From Phoenix dactylifera (lineage: Eukaryota; Streptophyta; Magnoliopsida; Arecales; Arecaceae), in the NCBI RefSeq assembly GCF_009389715.1, contig NW_024067939.1:1-64000 (forward strand): 64,000 bases of DNA. The letters are read 5' to 3'. Each line of letters begins with the position of its first letter. The stretch's first letter is position 1. The notes beneath the pieces are model-generated. The model saw only the letters and a program-made list of their open reading frames with translations. It made no database searches and was not told the DNA's origin. Below are positions 45,256-59,063 of this stretch, piece by piece. A program made the position numbers and the translations under genes.

Positions 45256-47698
45256 TCCTACTTATGGGGGATAACCTGATGGTATGTCATATATGTGCAA
45301 CAAGGTTAAATTTGGCAATATGAGCTAATCGATTGGGTGTTATGCTAGACCACCGGAGCAAGATTCCAGAAATATAGTCCTGACCAATACCTTTATGCAC
45401 TAAACATGCATATGTAGCAAATATATCAAACATATTTACAAGATGTAATAAACCAGAGGATGATTCTGTCATTAGTAGAATCACTCAAAGCTGGTTATAT
45501 GGTTGCAGCTTATGGTTCCTGTAGGGGAGGACTATGTATTATTGTGGAACCAGAAAATAACCTGTGTTACGCGGTGGGATTAAATTGAATGACTAGAAAA
45601 AAAGAAAAAGCAGGGAACTACATATAAGCAAAAATGATAATTTTGTTGATGTACAAAATGGAATTTAACTAGGACTCCTATATAGCTCAGACTTTTCAAC
45701 ATGAACAGGTCCAATCACAGCACCTGTTCAAGTATTCATTTGACTTAGCTATCCTTCAACTTAGCTATAGCCTTATGTTTTTTGGTGAGGGAGTGAGAAA
45801 GAAGGATGGCATCTGGAACATATAAATGTCCAAGAGGGACATGGTATTTGTCCACCCAAGTGACCCAACCGAGTGCCTTACAACTTGCGTTGTTTGGTGA
45901 TGCGGCACTTTGAGTTGCAGAATCACAAGTTAATTGAAGCCCTTGAAAATATGAGATCAGTGATCAAATCTCAACCATGCAATTGAATAGATCATCTAAA
46001 ATTAAAATCTAAAACTAAAAATAAAAAAAATAAAATTTGAAAAATCAAAACTAAATTTCTAAGTCAATGTTCCAAAGTTACAACCACATCACCGATAATG
46101 CAGCCTATTGTAGATCTAAGGCTGATTTTCGAGTATGAGGGTTGAATTGACTGAGAGAAAGAGAAGGGGGAGGGGTGAGAGAGAGAGGTGGAGGGTTGCC
46201 GCATCCCTTCACTCTCCAAGCCATGCTTAGCTGGACAGGCGGCCATGCTGTAGGATGTCCTTCATGTACAGGGGAATCGAGGGAGGTGAGGGGCATATGG
46301 TTGCATGATAGAGGTGTTGACCTCAGCCCTTCTTTCTAAGATGGAGAGCAGATGGTTTGGAAGAGGTGTACTTCGGCCATGCTGCCATTCCAACCTCTAT
46401 GAGCTATGCTTGGCAAAGATAGGTAGCCATGCCGTCGCTGATCCTCCCTCTCGAACAAGAACAAGGGAGGTGCAGCGAGGGTGCCGGAGAGGGCATGCAT
46501 CCTTCATATTACTAACCAAACGGATTGGCTGCTCTAAACAGCCACATATGGCACGTTAAAACTGCAGCGTGCTGAACGTTCATGTCGTGGGACATGCCGA
46601 GGGGAGTTGAACCCTCCATTAATATAGTTGCATAGATGAGCAGAGATGACTCTGCAGTATTAGTGTCTACAAAAATAAGATAAAGAAGTAAGCTGATTGC
46701 ATCCCTCTCTACATCTGAAATTATAGTTTGTACTTTTTCACTACTGTATTTGATTAGAGAAGCTCCAAAGCTAAGATGCACAAGCAAGGCTGCTGCCTCT
46801 GGCTTTCGAAGTTTCCTAACCAAGATCATCATATATTCACTGACAATATAACTATCGCCAGAATATGGCTCTGGCCTGCATAATAAATGAGAATAAATCA
46901 TCGACAGCTAGTGTTATCCAGACATCAGATTTGGTGGGATCGGACTTGGACTGTTAATTCGGCCTCAGATTTGGAAACAGCAAACATTAGATAAAGACTC
47001 GGATAATTTAGCACCCTGTCAAAGAAGCTAACCATCAGATACCACATGATGAAACAACACAGCGACCATGACCTATGCTTAGCCTCCGGTCATCTGAAAA
47101 ATAAGTGCACCTCAATCCATCAAGATCACGCTGTGACCACAAAAAACAGCTTAAAGCTTTTGCATAACGCTATTCATCAGCCCACTCAGTGCTGCTAAGA
47201 GGCACGTCCTCTGTTTTACAAAACAGAGGCATTGATCAGGCAGCTAACTAGTTCTACAGCAATGAAACCAACATCAACTCACATGACAAATGAACAATTT
47301 TGCAAACGTTCAAACTTGCCGGTACAGAGATCCAGGTGCAAGGTTATGCACGCCGAGCTACAATCAAATAAAGGTATCCATGCCAGCAACCCGTAATAAC
47401 TTGGAGAAACATAAGAAAAAAAAAAAGAAAGGAGGAACATTTGAAATTTAATAAGCAAATGGGAATATCATAAGAAACTCCCACATGATGATTGACCTGC
47501 TTGCACATTCCTGTCCACAAAATATTCCCCACCCAATGTAATTCAAATACCAGTTGTAATTCAGATACTAGGAACATTGCCGAGAGCTTCTATCAAGTTT
47601 ATAGGGTAGAATACCATAAGCCAGAGACGTTTGATGGTGAGAGAACTATCACCAGAAAGTCTCCATAAAGACCAGAAAATTGTGTGATGAGTTGCAGC
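45256..47698. other. Intergenic DNA and FLX-like 3' flank
   Basis: AT-rich to mixed sequence. A purine-rich GAGA stretch lies at 46150-46195. A 129-codon frame on the minus strand (46512-46901) has no recognisable domain. The last few hundred bases (about 47350-47698) should contain the 3' UTR of the minus-strand FLX-like gene. Confidence 0.5.
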
Positions 47699-49784
47699 TT
47701 ATCTACGTGCAATGTTCCCACCACGAGGTGCTTCATAACCACCTCCTGCTCGGGTTGGTGTCTGTACTGATCCATAGGGTGATGGTACCTGAGCTGACCC
47801 ATAGGGTGATGGTGCCTGCGTTGATCCATAGGGTGCGGCGGTGCTGCCAGAAGAAACTGCTGCCTGAGGCACCACTGTTCCTCGAGGAGCATCATACCCA
47901 GATCCTCTCGGAGCCTCATAGCCAGCGCCTCTGGATGCCTCATAGTTGCTGCCTCTAGAAACACCATAGCCAGCCATCCTCGATGCATCATAACTTGCAT
48001 TTCTTGGAGCATCATATGTAGGGCCCCTGGGTGCATCATATCCAGCCTGGGCAGAAGCAGGTCCAGCAGGACCTCCACCATATTGAGCTGCACCACTAGA
48101 GGGCCCACATCCCTGTATTTCAATAATAAGAGGGTGTCTTAGTGCATATACTAGAGACATATAAAAATAGTACCAATGAATAATTCTTGCTTTATATTTA
48201 GTCCATTGATAACAAATTAAGAGCTGAAATAACAAAGGTGATGCCGGGAAGCCCAAAGCAAAGACTGCAATTAGAAACAAAATATTACCACCAAAGTGAA
48301 ATCCAGAGACGAGATTTCTTTTCTTATCCTCTATAAGTAAAAGAAAAATTAGCAATGCCCATTTATTCAATGTACACTGCCTACTGGAAAGATTCTCAAT
48401 TTTGAGGTAGCCTTTTATTAATTAAAATTGCCTAAAGCAGTGTCTCAACGGAATCTTCTCAATGGCACAAACCTACTAAATGCCTATTGTTTAATGTCAT
48501 CAGACTATCTGACTATTGGTTTCCTGAAGCAAGAAAGAGTACATGCGCATGAATGCACAAGCATATAGGTGATGTGTGACTTGTAAAGAGAGAGGACATC
48601 TCATAAGTCAGTACGGTTAGAATACTCATTACATTCTGAGGCAAGTGATCTTGACATGTGGGAAACGAGGATGAAAATTATCTCAGTCAAGTATTTAGAC
48701 AGTAAGTGGATGAACTTTATTCAAACAACGTGAAGATGATGCTCACTTGTGGTACTCCATAGCCGTCATCATAAGCATTTTGTCCAACAGAATGATGCCC
48801 AGATGCATCGTTTTCCTTGTGTGCAGACCTGGTACCAAATGGCACCCCTACAACACATTACAAGAGCCATGTGAAGCCCTTGATATCCACTAATCACTAT
48901 AAGTAAACAAAATGATTGCATTCAGAAAGGCAGTCAGGCGATATATGTATGTCACACATACCTAAAGCACTGGCACCACTTCTATCAAGGTTACTAGCAT
49001 TTGTCAATTCAGCACGTAGTTTTTCCACCTCCCTAACCATGGAAACATAGTTCTTTTCCATTACCTGGAGAGACTCATAGTGGTCAATGCGCAGTTTTCT
49101 TTCATAATCATATGTAGCTCTGCAATGGAAAAACATAAATATTGAGCTTAAACATCTGCATATTAACCCCCGTCCCCAACCCCCCAAAATATCTCTCAAC
49201 AATAAACTTTACAGCAGAGATTATGACCTGCAATGTTGATATTCCTGTCTAAGAGCATCCAGCTCAGACATTAGTGCTGGGATTTGCTGAGCATCAGCAT
49301 GGCTCCTCTGCAGATCCTGGGTAAGTTGTTGCACTTTTGAGATGAGTTCCTGTCTCGCTGCAATCAAGCTTTGAGCTTCCGCACGAGCCTGTTGCAACTC
49401 CACTTTAACAGGTTCAGAGGCTTTCAAGTCAGCTTCCATCTTTGCTATCTTGTCTTTGAGGACTCTCAATTGTTGCTCTTGCTCAGAATTGACAGCACCA
49501 TTACGGGTCTGAAATCTCTGCAAATCCTGTTGAGCAGCAGCCAGTTGTTGCCTCAGAGAGGAATGTGTTGCTGCAAGCCTTTCATTCTCTGTTGCAAGCC
49601 TTCGCATCTCCATATGTTGATGAGCAAGCTTCTGCTCCATAATTTCTGGAGGAGGCAACATATCAAATGGAAAGGCACCAGGTGGAGGGCGGATGCCTGG
49701 ACCAAATGGCTCAGGGTGTAGCATGCCAGGGCTAGGAAGAGGCCGACGTAAATGAGGAGGTGGTATACGGCCTTTGCTTCCCAT
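47699..49784 (-). CDS. FLX-like coiled-coil protein (FLL2 type)
   Basis: Coding exons on the minus strand: 49784-49228, 49119-48962, 48847-48747 and 48112-47699, all with GT/AG borders. Joined length is 1,230 nt, 409 residues. The N-terminus [20 protein letters not shown] and a Pro-rich region are followed by a long coiled coil (about residues 50-230: [55 protein letters not shown]). The C-terminal tail has degenerate GYDAPRG / YEASRG repeats and Ser/Pro/Tyr-rich sequence ending ARR. This architecture is that of FLX and FLX-like proteins, nuclear partners of the FRIGIDA complex in flowering-time control in Arabidopsis; FLX-like 2 is my best match. The ATG lies 20 bases into an exon preceded by acceptor TTTGCAG; a 5' UTR exon lies 3.7 kb upstream. 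I see no lesion. Confidence 0.93.
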
Positions 49785-51278
49785 CAGAATCAACAGAATC
49801 AGGTCTGCAAATGATGGAATAACAGAAAATTGACACCCTAGGAAAGATGAATAACTTAACAAATATGCATAAATAAAAGAAGAATGTCAAAATGTGCCCC
49901 AAGATACAGGAAAAAGATGATTATAAGCTTGACATAATGCAGCAGAGAACTGTGTGCTTAGAATATCTTCTGATATCGGCTCACACGTACCATGGTCCAA
50001 CATTCAGATGACAGGCAAAACACCAAGAATAAAGAACATAAAGTAGTTCAATTCCAAAGTGGCATTTATTGCACTATCAATTTCAAGCAGCTTATTTTAG
50101 ACACAATAATAGCTGACCAATATCAAAGGGATAAGTGGATTAGCCTTGCTGCTTGATGGTCCTAGACATGTTCTCCTTGAACTCATTATTGCTTACATCC
50201 AACGAACAATTAATTTCCTTGCAAAATTCATCAATCTGTATCCAACGAGTTATCAATTGGGGAACAAGTGTCATGAACCATTTTCCACATATTTTAGCAT
50301 AAGAATAGATAATAAGCAAGGTTCCAATAATTTTTCCTAAGTACCACAAAGCCAGCCAAGTTAATCAAGCTTGCCTCTTCTCTTGGCAAGGATGCATTAT
50401 CCAATTCCCTTATCAAGAGTCTTCTGAAGAATATTATAAGTTTTGAGAGGGCTAATCATTCCAGGCCACTGCCGCAAAAAACCAAAATATGCTGCCACTT
50501 ACAAGGGATGACTCTAATTATTATTGCAGATGAACATATCTACATATGTAAAAGGAGTAAGAAATGTAGAATACATGGAAGTCAATGGAAATAGCAAAAA
50601 GAGAAACGACAGGCAACTCTTACTTCATTAGCCATGAAAATTTTACTCCAAGATATGAAAACGAAAGTCAAACAATGACAGCAATCACTTGGAAAGGGAA
50701 GCAGGAAATAAAAATCAATTAGGGTAATCGCAGTCCTGTCAAACCCCCCATACTGTTTTTTTCATCTTTAATTTTCATATGCACTTTGGTCTTGTGGATC
50801 AAAAACCAGTACAAGTCGGACATTCATCAAACTATGAGCATCTCTTTGGACAAACTATGATAACTGCAGAAACAGCAAAATAGTTAAATGACTTAATCAA
50901 TAAAAGATAAACATTGATCATCATAATCTTTGGAAACAGCCATACCACCTCGAACATAGCAAAGAATAAATTCCAATTTTGGAAGTAAAACATGCAATAA
51001 GGAACGGATGATGAGCTACAACATAATTTGGAACATGATTACCCACCATAATTCACAGAAAATAAGTCTTAAGAGCCTAAAAAAGACACAAATCCCTATA
51101 AGCAAACGAGGAAGGCACGTTGTAAACCTGAAATTAGACTTATCCTATAAGTATATATCTAGATACCATACTCCCAAGTTTAGCATTCAAAAAAATTCAG
51201 AAAATTTGGAAAAAAAGTTTGGAAAGCATCTAGATAGCAGAAGGTTCAAAAGAAATCGATAGAAATATGACATATACG

Positions 51279-51898
51279 CTTATTGAATTATTTCAATGGT
51301 TATTCACATAAAACAAGCATGGAAGAGGCAAGAACAGTAAATAAGGCAAAATTAACATCACCAGCATCCACGTAGCAATGTTTATGCACGATTCATATAT
51401 GTTTCTTGAATTATTTATGATTCGGGAATAAATTCAAATTTTTCCAATAATCTGGAATGTATTGTTGCAATACCACGGACAATTATTAACCCCCTCTACC
51501 TATTGTATCATCCATCTTTGGTTTTTTGAATTAAAAAAAGAGAAAAAACTCACCAAGGACTCTATCATCCACATCGTCTTTGCTTACGCTTATTGAATTA
51601 TTTCAATGGTTATTCACATAAAACAAGCATGGAAGAGGCAAGAACAGTAAATAAGGCAAAATTAACATCACCAGCATCCACGTAGCAATGTTTATGCACG
51701 ATTTATATATGTTTCTTGAATTATTTATGATTCGGGAATAAATTCAATTTTTTTCAATAATCTGGAATGTATTGTTGCAATACCACGGACAATTATTAAC
51801 CCCCTCTACCTATTGTATCATCCATCTTTGGTTTTTTGAATTAAAAAAAGAGAAAAAACTCACCAAGGACTCTATCATCCACATCGTCTTTGCTTACA
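51279..51898. repeat. 310-bp tandem duplication in FLX-like intron 1
   Basis: Two head-to-tail copies: TATTCACATAAAACAAGC occurs at 51301 and 51611. Only a few substitutions are visible (CACGATTCAT versus CACGATTTAT; CAAATTTTTCC versus CAATTTTTTTC). The duplication lies inside the 3.7-kb intron (49805-53535) between the 5' UTR exon and the first coding exon; apart from it that intron holds nothing recognisable. Confidence 0.95.
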
Positions 51899-53535
51899 CA
51901 TTTGCCACATGTGCAAGAAGCATAGTATGCTGGACCAACACAAAATGCTCTACCTATCAAATTAATTTAGCAATCCCATCTTGCTTCCCATGAACAAAAA
52001 AAAAATTAAAGAAATGGGGCAGAAGTCTTGCATGAAAGAAAACTTGAAAACACATCACTCCAAAATACTGGATGCAACTTCCAGTTTCCACTTTATATTT
52101 AGTGCTCTGTAACAAGCCAGACACCAGAACTCACACTCTGTGATATCCAATGCCCACCAGAAATGTGATCTATCTGGATTAAAAAAAACCTTAGCCAGAC
52201 TTAACAAATGGATTGTCTTCCCTCAGTTTATACTATTTGCATGCAAAAAGTCTCTTATGATTGACTGGATTTTTCTCACTCATCAACTAGGATTCTAGAA
52301 ACAAATACGGATGTCAGAAAAAGGCTACTTGAGGAAGGACGAGAAGGTGCTGAGGTTCTCCCATCCAGCAAGCTAATTTTGTTATCCAAGCACTCTAAGA
52401 TAACCTAAAAAATGGTTAGTGAGCTAAGAATTTAGTTTTTTCCCTCCTCTTAAATTGTACCCATGGTTCTTGGTTTGTACTCTAATTTGGTTCTTTGTTT
52501 TTCAAAACATTGACTGTACACCACCTCTGCTCTCTCTCGCATAATCCTCTCCTTCAACCTTCTCCTTTTTTGCTTCCTTTCTCTTCTTATTTAGCCAAGC
52601 AAGCTCTCACAGCATCTCCTCCTCTTCTAATCATCCTTCCTTGCGATGATACAGAAACAAGGACCAGGTGTACCACAACCAAGAAAATCTTTTCACATTT
52701 TTAGTGACTTCTTTCATCCTTTCCTTTAGACTTCTTTCTCATTCCCCTAATCTAACATGCCCTGCTTACCATAGTTACAAATTACAATTCCTAGGGGGAT
52801 CCGTATGATATTATTTGCCCATATGAAGCAATTAACATTGTCAGCCAATAAATTAGCGGGCACGCATCCCTCCTTGGAGTCACCTCAGTTCACAATGAGT
52901 GCCATAGGTAGTGCCTAAAATTCATTCGAAGTGTCAATGCTTGAAAAATGGAAATCTTATGCTGTTTACTATAACCAATGAGTCTCATTCCATCCATCTG
53001 CACTTGGGATTAAATTTGAATCCTTACCCCACAATCATTCGAGTAAAACTTATGCTATTAGGAATTTTTTCTAATAATTGGGCTTTCGTTAGATGTCTTA
53101 TCGAATCAGCTCAGCACAAAACTGGAGAACATAGGTTTACTCCACCATCGTCCTTACAGACCCAAATCATTGCTTCTCCCCATTTTTTCTCAAACAAACT
53201 GAAAAACCGCCTCAATGAGGCGATAAATGAAGACCAGCAGCGACGTGGAACGATTACTTAATCTTCGAAACCGTAAAAAAAAAACAACCCACCATCTTCG
53301 AAAACTACTCTCTGCTTCTTATATTTCTTAGAAAGGAGGCCAAAAATCGAATAAAAATCAAAAGAAAAACGAAACTTTGATACCAGAGAAATCCCATAAC
53401 AAATTAAAACCATTGAAAGATCGAAGAAAAGAGAGAATGCATCAAAGTAGCCTTAACCCTAGGGGCTTGTAGGTTAGGAGGCGTGAAGAACGAGCAGCGG
53501 GAGAACGAAACGGAGGCAAGCGAGGAAAGACTTAC

Positions 53536-53690
53536 GGGTTGCTTGTTTGTCTCTCTCGAGAGGGTCTGAATTGGGATTCCGCCGGCGTTGAGCGGTTGAT
53601 GGGGAGATAAAAAAAGGAAGCGAGGAAGAGGAAGGAGGAATAGGGTTTGTGGGGGAATTTTCGCGACTCTATTTCTCTGGCGGAGGATGC
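53536..53690 (-). other. Probable 5' UTR exon of the FLX-like gene
   Basis: On the minus strand a pyrimidine-rich leader (CCTCCTTCCTCTTCCTCGC) leads to AAGCAACCC followed by donor GTAAGT at 53535. It has no ATG in frame with the protein and suits a leader exon joined to 49804. The upstream boundary, and so the transcription start, is estimated. Confidence 0.6.
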
Positions 53691-53699
53691 GGTCACCGG

Positions 53700-55108
53700 T
53701 AGTACGCACCGGGCAGTCATCACCCCCCAGAATCCAATAAACTGTGCCGATATCCGGCATATAGATTTCTATGCGAGAGCAAGATCTGCCCTTCAAAGGC
53801 CTAGAAGGTACGGTAGGATGGGAGTCTGCGTGGAAACGTCTATGCGTATATGCGTTGTCCTCTTGCTCGCCATCAGTGGAGCAGCTTGTCATCCCTCGCA
53901 TTATTATTTGTATTATACATTAACATTAATTTTAAAATATAAATTATACAGATATGTTTAATTATTATAGAATCATACTATTATTATAGAATCATACTAT
54001 TTTAGAACCAATAATTGACTGATCTACCAAAGATTTTTACTATTAATTTTCATCCGCACGGATCTGAAAAAGTCTATGGCAAAAGTTCATATTTTTTAGA
54101 ATCTATTTATCCAATTAGTATACAAATAAGTGGTACTTATCTTGCTAGCATAGAGAGCATGATAGGAGATCTAAATTCAGAATCTACTTCATCGCCTTTG
54201 ATATATTTTAAATCTACAAATTCTAAAAATAATAAATTTTGATACTTAAATTATAGCAAAATAGTATATAATATTATTGTAATTATCCATCTGCCCCGGA
54301 GCAAGAATTACCAGCACCTAGGGCTACCATCAAATCTTTATTTTTGAAAGTTCAGCTATCAAATATTTTATATCTAGTGCATGGCGTAACTTGCACTTTA
54401 TTACATGCATATGATTATATATATATATATATATATATATCTGTAGGACAACACACACGGTATATTTTGTAATAAATTCTATCCGGAGAATGAGTGAGAA
54501 ATCAAGTTCGACAACTTTAAATCATGTATTGGCCCACTTGAAGAAAATATATTATTAAATCTGATTCGAAAGAACAATGTGAGATGAAAATTGTAGCACT
54601 ATGTTAAATATTTATTTCTAAAATCCAAATAAGCTGTCTAATTTATGCAAGCGAAGAACCAATCACATTTAACAATCCTTGATTTATGGCACATTTAATA
54701 GAACATATAATCTCAGCAACGATAGTCCACTATATCATGCATATGACCTTCTTCTGGGCCATTAAAATATTTAAATGATGCGCTAGTTATACTAGTGCAA
54801 ATTATCAAATAATTTCACTAATCATAGTTTAAAAATTCCAAGATTGAACTTGAAAATATCTAAATATACACACATACATACATACATACATTATATAGTT
54901 ACATGCACGCACATCCGTATGCCTACAAATATATGTATACTAGAAAAAAAAAGCACCAATTATTTGGAAAAAAAAAATCTGAAAAGAGATTATATTGAAA
55001 TGAACTGTAGTTAGTGCTCAAGACAATCCCATCAGACAACTCGAATCGAGTTTCAAGAAACTGAGTGAGTCAAGGTCGATTGGAAACCTGTCTTTTACAC
55101 GCTTCTGT

Positions 55109-55163
<55 letters not shown>

Positions 55164-55404
55164 AAGAGAGAGACTTTAGGCATTTACCCAAAAAAGGGCA
55201 TTTATGAAAAAAATTCTGCACTAAGTCGGCGACGACCGCCGACTTCATATTTGGCATCCTAACTCGGTGGAGCTCCACCCCAAGCAAGGGTCATAAATCA
55301 AGAACGACAAGAGAGAGAGGCGGGCGGCAGGAGTCGAAGATTTGCAGTGAGTAGCGGCAGAGCGGAACAGAGGAGGGGTCCTTCAAAACCCTCTCCCCGA
55401 CGCC
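53700..55404. other. Intergenic region between FLX-like and ALG3 (divergent promoters)
   Basis: The two genes are transcribed away from each other across about 1.7 kb of AT-rich DNA. It contains a (TA)n microsatellite at 54415-54440 and an uninterrupted run of 49 A at 55110-55158. The ALG3 leader (from about 55300) is GC-richer. No other gene is seen. Confidence 0.6.
55110..55158. repeat. A49 homopolymer
   Basis: Forty-nine consecutive A residues followed by GAGGAAAGAGAG, about 245 bases before the ALG3 start codon. It could be an old retroposon tail; no body was recognised. Confidence 0.95.
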
Positions 55405-58400
55405 ATGGCCGGAGTCAAATCGGTCGGTAAGAAACCCTGCGCAGCCCTCAGCGGACCCACGATTTCAAAGCCACTCTTCGCTTCGGCCTTGCTGATTCTT
55501 GATTCAATCTTGGTCTCCCTCATCATATGCTACGTCCCATGTAAGAGAAAACAGCTATCTTTGATCTTGTCTTTTCAATTCTTTCTCTCTTATTTAGCTA
55601 ATTTTGATCTGTTTCTGACTTTTTTTTGTCTCCTTTCTTTTCGTTTTCAACGCTTTCCTTCGATTCAGATACCAAGATAGATTGGGATGCCTACATGTCT
55701 CAGGTAAAGATCCCGTGAAACGAACCTCAGTTTCATTAAATCTTTACAAGAAATTACGAATCTTGTTTTGTGCATCCATTGTTTCCAAGAAAGCTTGAAT
55801 CTTGTTTAGAGATGATCTTTCCTTTCGGATCCTTCTGATTGTCGAGAAATTTGGAATTTTGTTCGGTGCGTCCACTCGTACCAAGAAAGTTAGAATCTTG
55901 GTTAGTGGAGATCTTTCTTTTGAATTTTTTTGATGGTTCCGTATCGTGTGGAAGGCAGGTAGATGGGTTTCTTGGTGGAGGGAGGGACTACACGAAGCTG
56001 GAAGGGGACACAGGGCCTTTGGTTTATCCAGCGGGGTTTCTCTACGTCTACTCTGCCATCAAGTTTATAACTGGCGGGCAGGTCTTTCCTGCTCAGGTGA
56101 AACATCACGGCATCTTGATTTTTTTAAATAAAATTCAATTTTAATGTTTCTTGAATGTTTTCAATGCAAAATACATGAAGATGGTATGTGCTGAAAGTTC
56201 CTATTCTTTAATAGCTCTAATAATGTGCTACTATTTACGTGCATTTTCTTCAGTTTCTTGGTTTGCAATGCTTACACCTTTTCTTTGTAGAACCTTCATA
56301 AGTGTTTTCTTCTTACACAAATTTCTAAAGAGTTGCTTGATGTTGAGCAACAGTACTCAATATTGAAGGTTTTTGAAACCCTAAAATTGCGTGAAAATGG
56401 TGTATTCTAGTTTTTAAAAATTTTTGGAGAACAGTTTTGTCATGAGTTTGGGACTTTGATTCTAGGAATTCATGATTTTCTCTGAAATAAAACAGAAATT
56501 AAGCTAATTGACCAAGAACTTTGAAACAGAAATTCATTGTTAGAAAAACCCTAGCCATCTATTTCTGAATTTAAGAACATTTGCAGAACAATCATTATAC
56601 ACAATGATAGGAAAATAGGTGCTGGAAAAAAAAGGCACAGACCACAAGGTGGGAATGTAAAAAAGTACTTTCCCAAGTCACCAATATATTCTATTACCAC
56701 TTAACGTTCAAATATCATAATTATTATAATTCAAGCTTCTTAGACCAGTTGAAAGACAACACAAATCTTCACTTTCCACTCCTCTATACATTCTCCCTTT
56801 TTTGATGGATGATGAGCCCCTCTTGCCTTTGTATTTCTCTTTCCAAGGCAGAGAAACAAGAGGAATTCACTAGCCAGAAGTGGGAGTCTATCTGTCAGGG
56901 CCTGTTTGGAATATCTAGCAGGATGGGCTAGTTTTACTGCTGGATCCATGGATTCAGCGGCCTATTTGGGTATTGCCCGTATCAACCTAACACCCCCACA
57001 AATCGAATTCTGCAGAAGAAAGAAAAAAACCCTCCATGGGTCTTTGTTTCTTCCTGCAGACCAATAGGCCCACAAGCTGGGATTTAGGCTAGGATTTGAG
57101 GCTAGGATTTGGATAGGCCCTTTGAAGATCGGATACTAAGTGGGCCAACAAGCTCGATTCTTGCAAAATATTCCTGCAGGAATGCCCAAGCAGGCCCCCT
57201 TAGGTTATATTAATAACATACAAAATCTTATATTGGATGGGACTCACAATGTACATGCTTTCTTTCAAATGTTTTTTATGTTCCTATCACTGATATCTTG
57301 AAATGAAATATAATCTCATGAAGAAAAATGTACAATATTACATTATATGACATAAAATTAAAATAAATATGATACTTGCGTACAAATTAAAATAACTCAA
57401 CAACCTAGTCTATCCTGCCTTCTATACTCCCCTTCATCCCGCCCTATATTCCCCTGTTTTTTTGCTATCATTGGCACCTCCCTTAAGTTCTGCCAGTTGG
57501 ATTGCTTTACTCACATTCTCTAATTGGGACTTTGGCTATCTGTACTCATCAATCATTGTGCATTGGGGGTTGCCTGGCTGCCATCCTCAATAACCTTGGT
57601 GATTGTTGCTGTCTCTTGACGTGCCCTTGGTCCATGCCCATATTCTTGCTAACCTAGCATTGACATCATAAGTCATTGTCACCTCCTTCCTAGCCAGGCT
57701 CCATTATGGCCCCAGAAATCCATGTAGCCTTAGGGCTAGCCCCATTCCATTTGCATCGTCAAAGGTATACAGGTTGTTTCAGTGCACTCTGGAAGATCAT
57801 ATCTATTTTAAATTTAAATTTGAGTGAGACTTTTAACACAGGATATATAGAGATGTTTTCACTTTAATGTGTTCAAAATGGTTAGAGTTCAGATCCAATG
57901 TCTTGGATTTGGATAAAGTAACTCAGATGGAATTCACATTTGCTTATTAGATTTATTGTATTGCAAGACAAGCCTATTTAGGTGTATTCTGGAATGGTAA
58001 TATATAATGCAACAATGGGTGATACATGCCATGTGGAGGAACTCGGTATCATGCATTATATTTTCACCATTAAAGTTGCAAGTATGATTGGAAATCAATG
58101 CAGCAACTTCAAAGTCAGTTATTTTCTAGAAGGACTGGAAGCTTTTATTGTCAGGAAATAAAATTATGAAATACCCTGATCAGTGAGTTTGCATTAGCAA
58201 GAGTTTATTCATCTTAGTTTATTATTGGTGACTATAAAACACAGATGCTTACATAGTTTCATGCTCATGTATAAAGTTGAATAGTGTCTAGGTAGGGTAA
58301 TGATGCATAAACAGTATATGAAGACCACAGTTATCTTGTTATCATGATCTTATATCCACTTCTGAAGCAGTAATTTTTAAATATATACTAATTGAATGAT

Positions 58401-59063
58401 ATCACTAAAAGATCAATGACATCATCATCATAATCATCATTTGTTCAAATAGAAATAGGGAAACCTGTTAAATTTAGCAACTAAGAACCCAAAATAATAC
58501 TGAGGATAACTGCACGCATTCTTATGCATCGTGGCAATATTAGATGCATATTTATGTATACATACACATACCAAGGATAACTATTCACATTCTATTTTAT
58601 CATGTAAATTTTAGATGCATAATTTTATGTATATATACAAATTCTATATGCATATACACCTTGCAGCAATCATTTTTCCCTGACCATTTGCTTCATGCCA
58701 TTTATTTTCAAAGCTTAACTCTATGTTTTCCAAGAGAATGAATAGTATCCTTGTATGATAGGACTGCTAGCAGCAATACATGGTCAAAACAGTTTTCTTT
58801 CTTTTCCTCCTATTTATCATAAACTAGGCATAATCATTTGTTTAAGCCTTTAAGGTACCTTGATATTTAACATGTTAGATTGGATGTAAGATTTGCGGTA
58901 CCCTCATTTGTAGATCTGTTGTTAGTTTAATTATTAAATATTTATTTTGTTGTTTTTCAAAACTCTTCTTATATGATATTTTTTGTCATTGCAGATTTTA
59001 TTTGGAATTTTATACATTGTTAATCTGGGCATTATTCTGTTGATATATATAAAGAATGACACG
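55405..59063 (+). CDS. ALG3: ALG3 alpha-1,3-mannosyltransferase, first four exons
   Basis: Exons 55405-55540, 55669-55703, 55959-56096 and 58995-59063, all with GT/AG borders, give 126 codons in frame. The start GACGCCATGGCC is a good context. Sequence blocks TKIDWDAYMSQVDGFLGG, DYTKLEGDTGPLVYPAGFLY and ILFGILYIVNLGIILLIY are characteristic of ALG3, the ER membrane enzyme that uses dolichyl-phosphate mannose to add the first alpha-1,3 mannose on the luminal side to Man5GlcNAc2-PP-dolichol. Two hydrophobic segments are visible (about residues 25-45 and 104-122). The family is about 430-450 residues, so some 70 percent is missing. Remaining exons must lie beyond the Tat-type element that starts at 59853, or this is a truncated copy. 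Intron 3 is 2.9 kb. Confidence 0.9.
56896..57202. mobile_element. Possible MITE in ALG3 intron 3
   Basis: The left end CAGGGCCTGTTTGGAATAT and the reverse complement of the right end (AGGGGGCCTGCTTGGGCATT) form imperfect terminal inverted repeats. GGGCCTGTTTGG is a common start of monocot MITEs. No clear target-site duplication and no coding capacity. The interior repeats a GGCCTATTTGGG-like motif at about 56959. Confidence 0.45.

Noticed and set aside
46512..46901. 129-codon open frame on the minus strand
   Set aside because: No domain, signal peptide or homologue that I recognise, no splice context or promoter that stands out. Left as unassigned sequence.
55065..55262. 65-codon frame containing poly-Lys
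   Set aside because: It is the translation of the A49 run.
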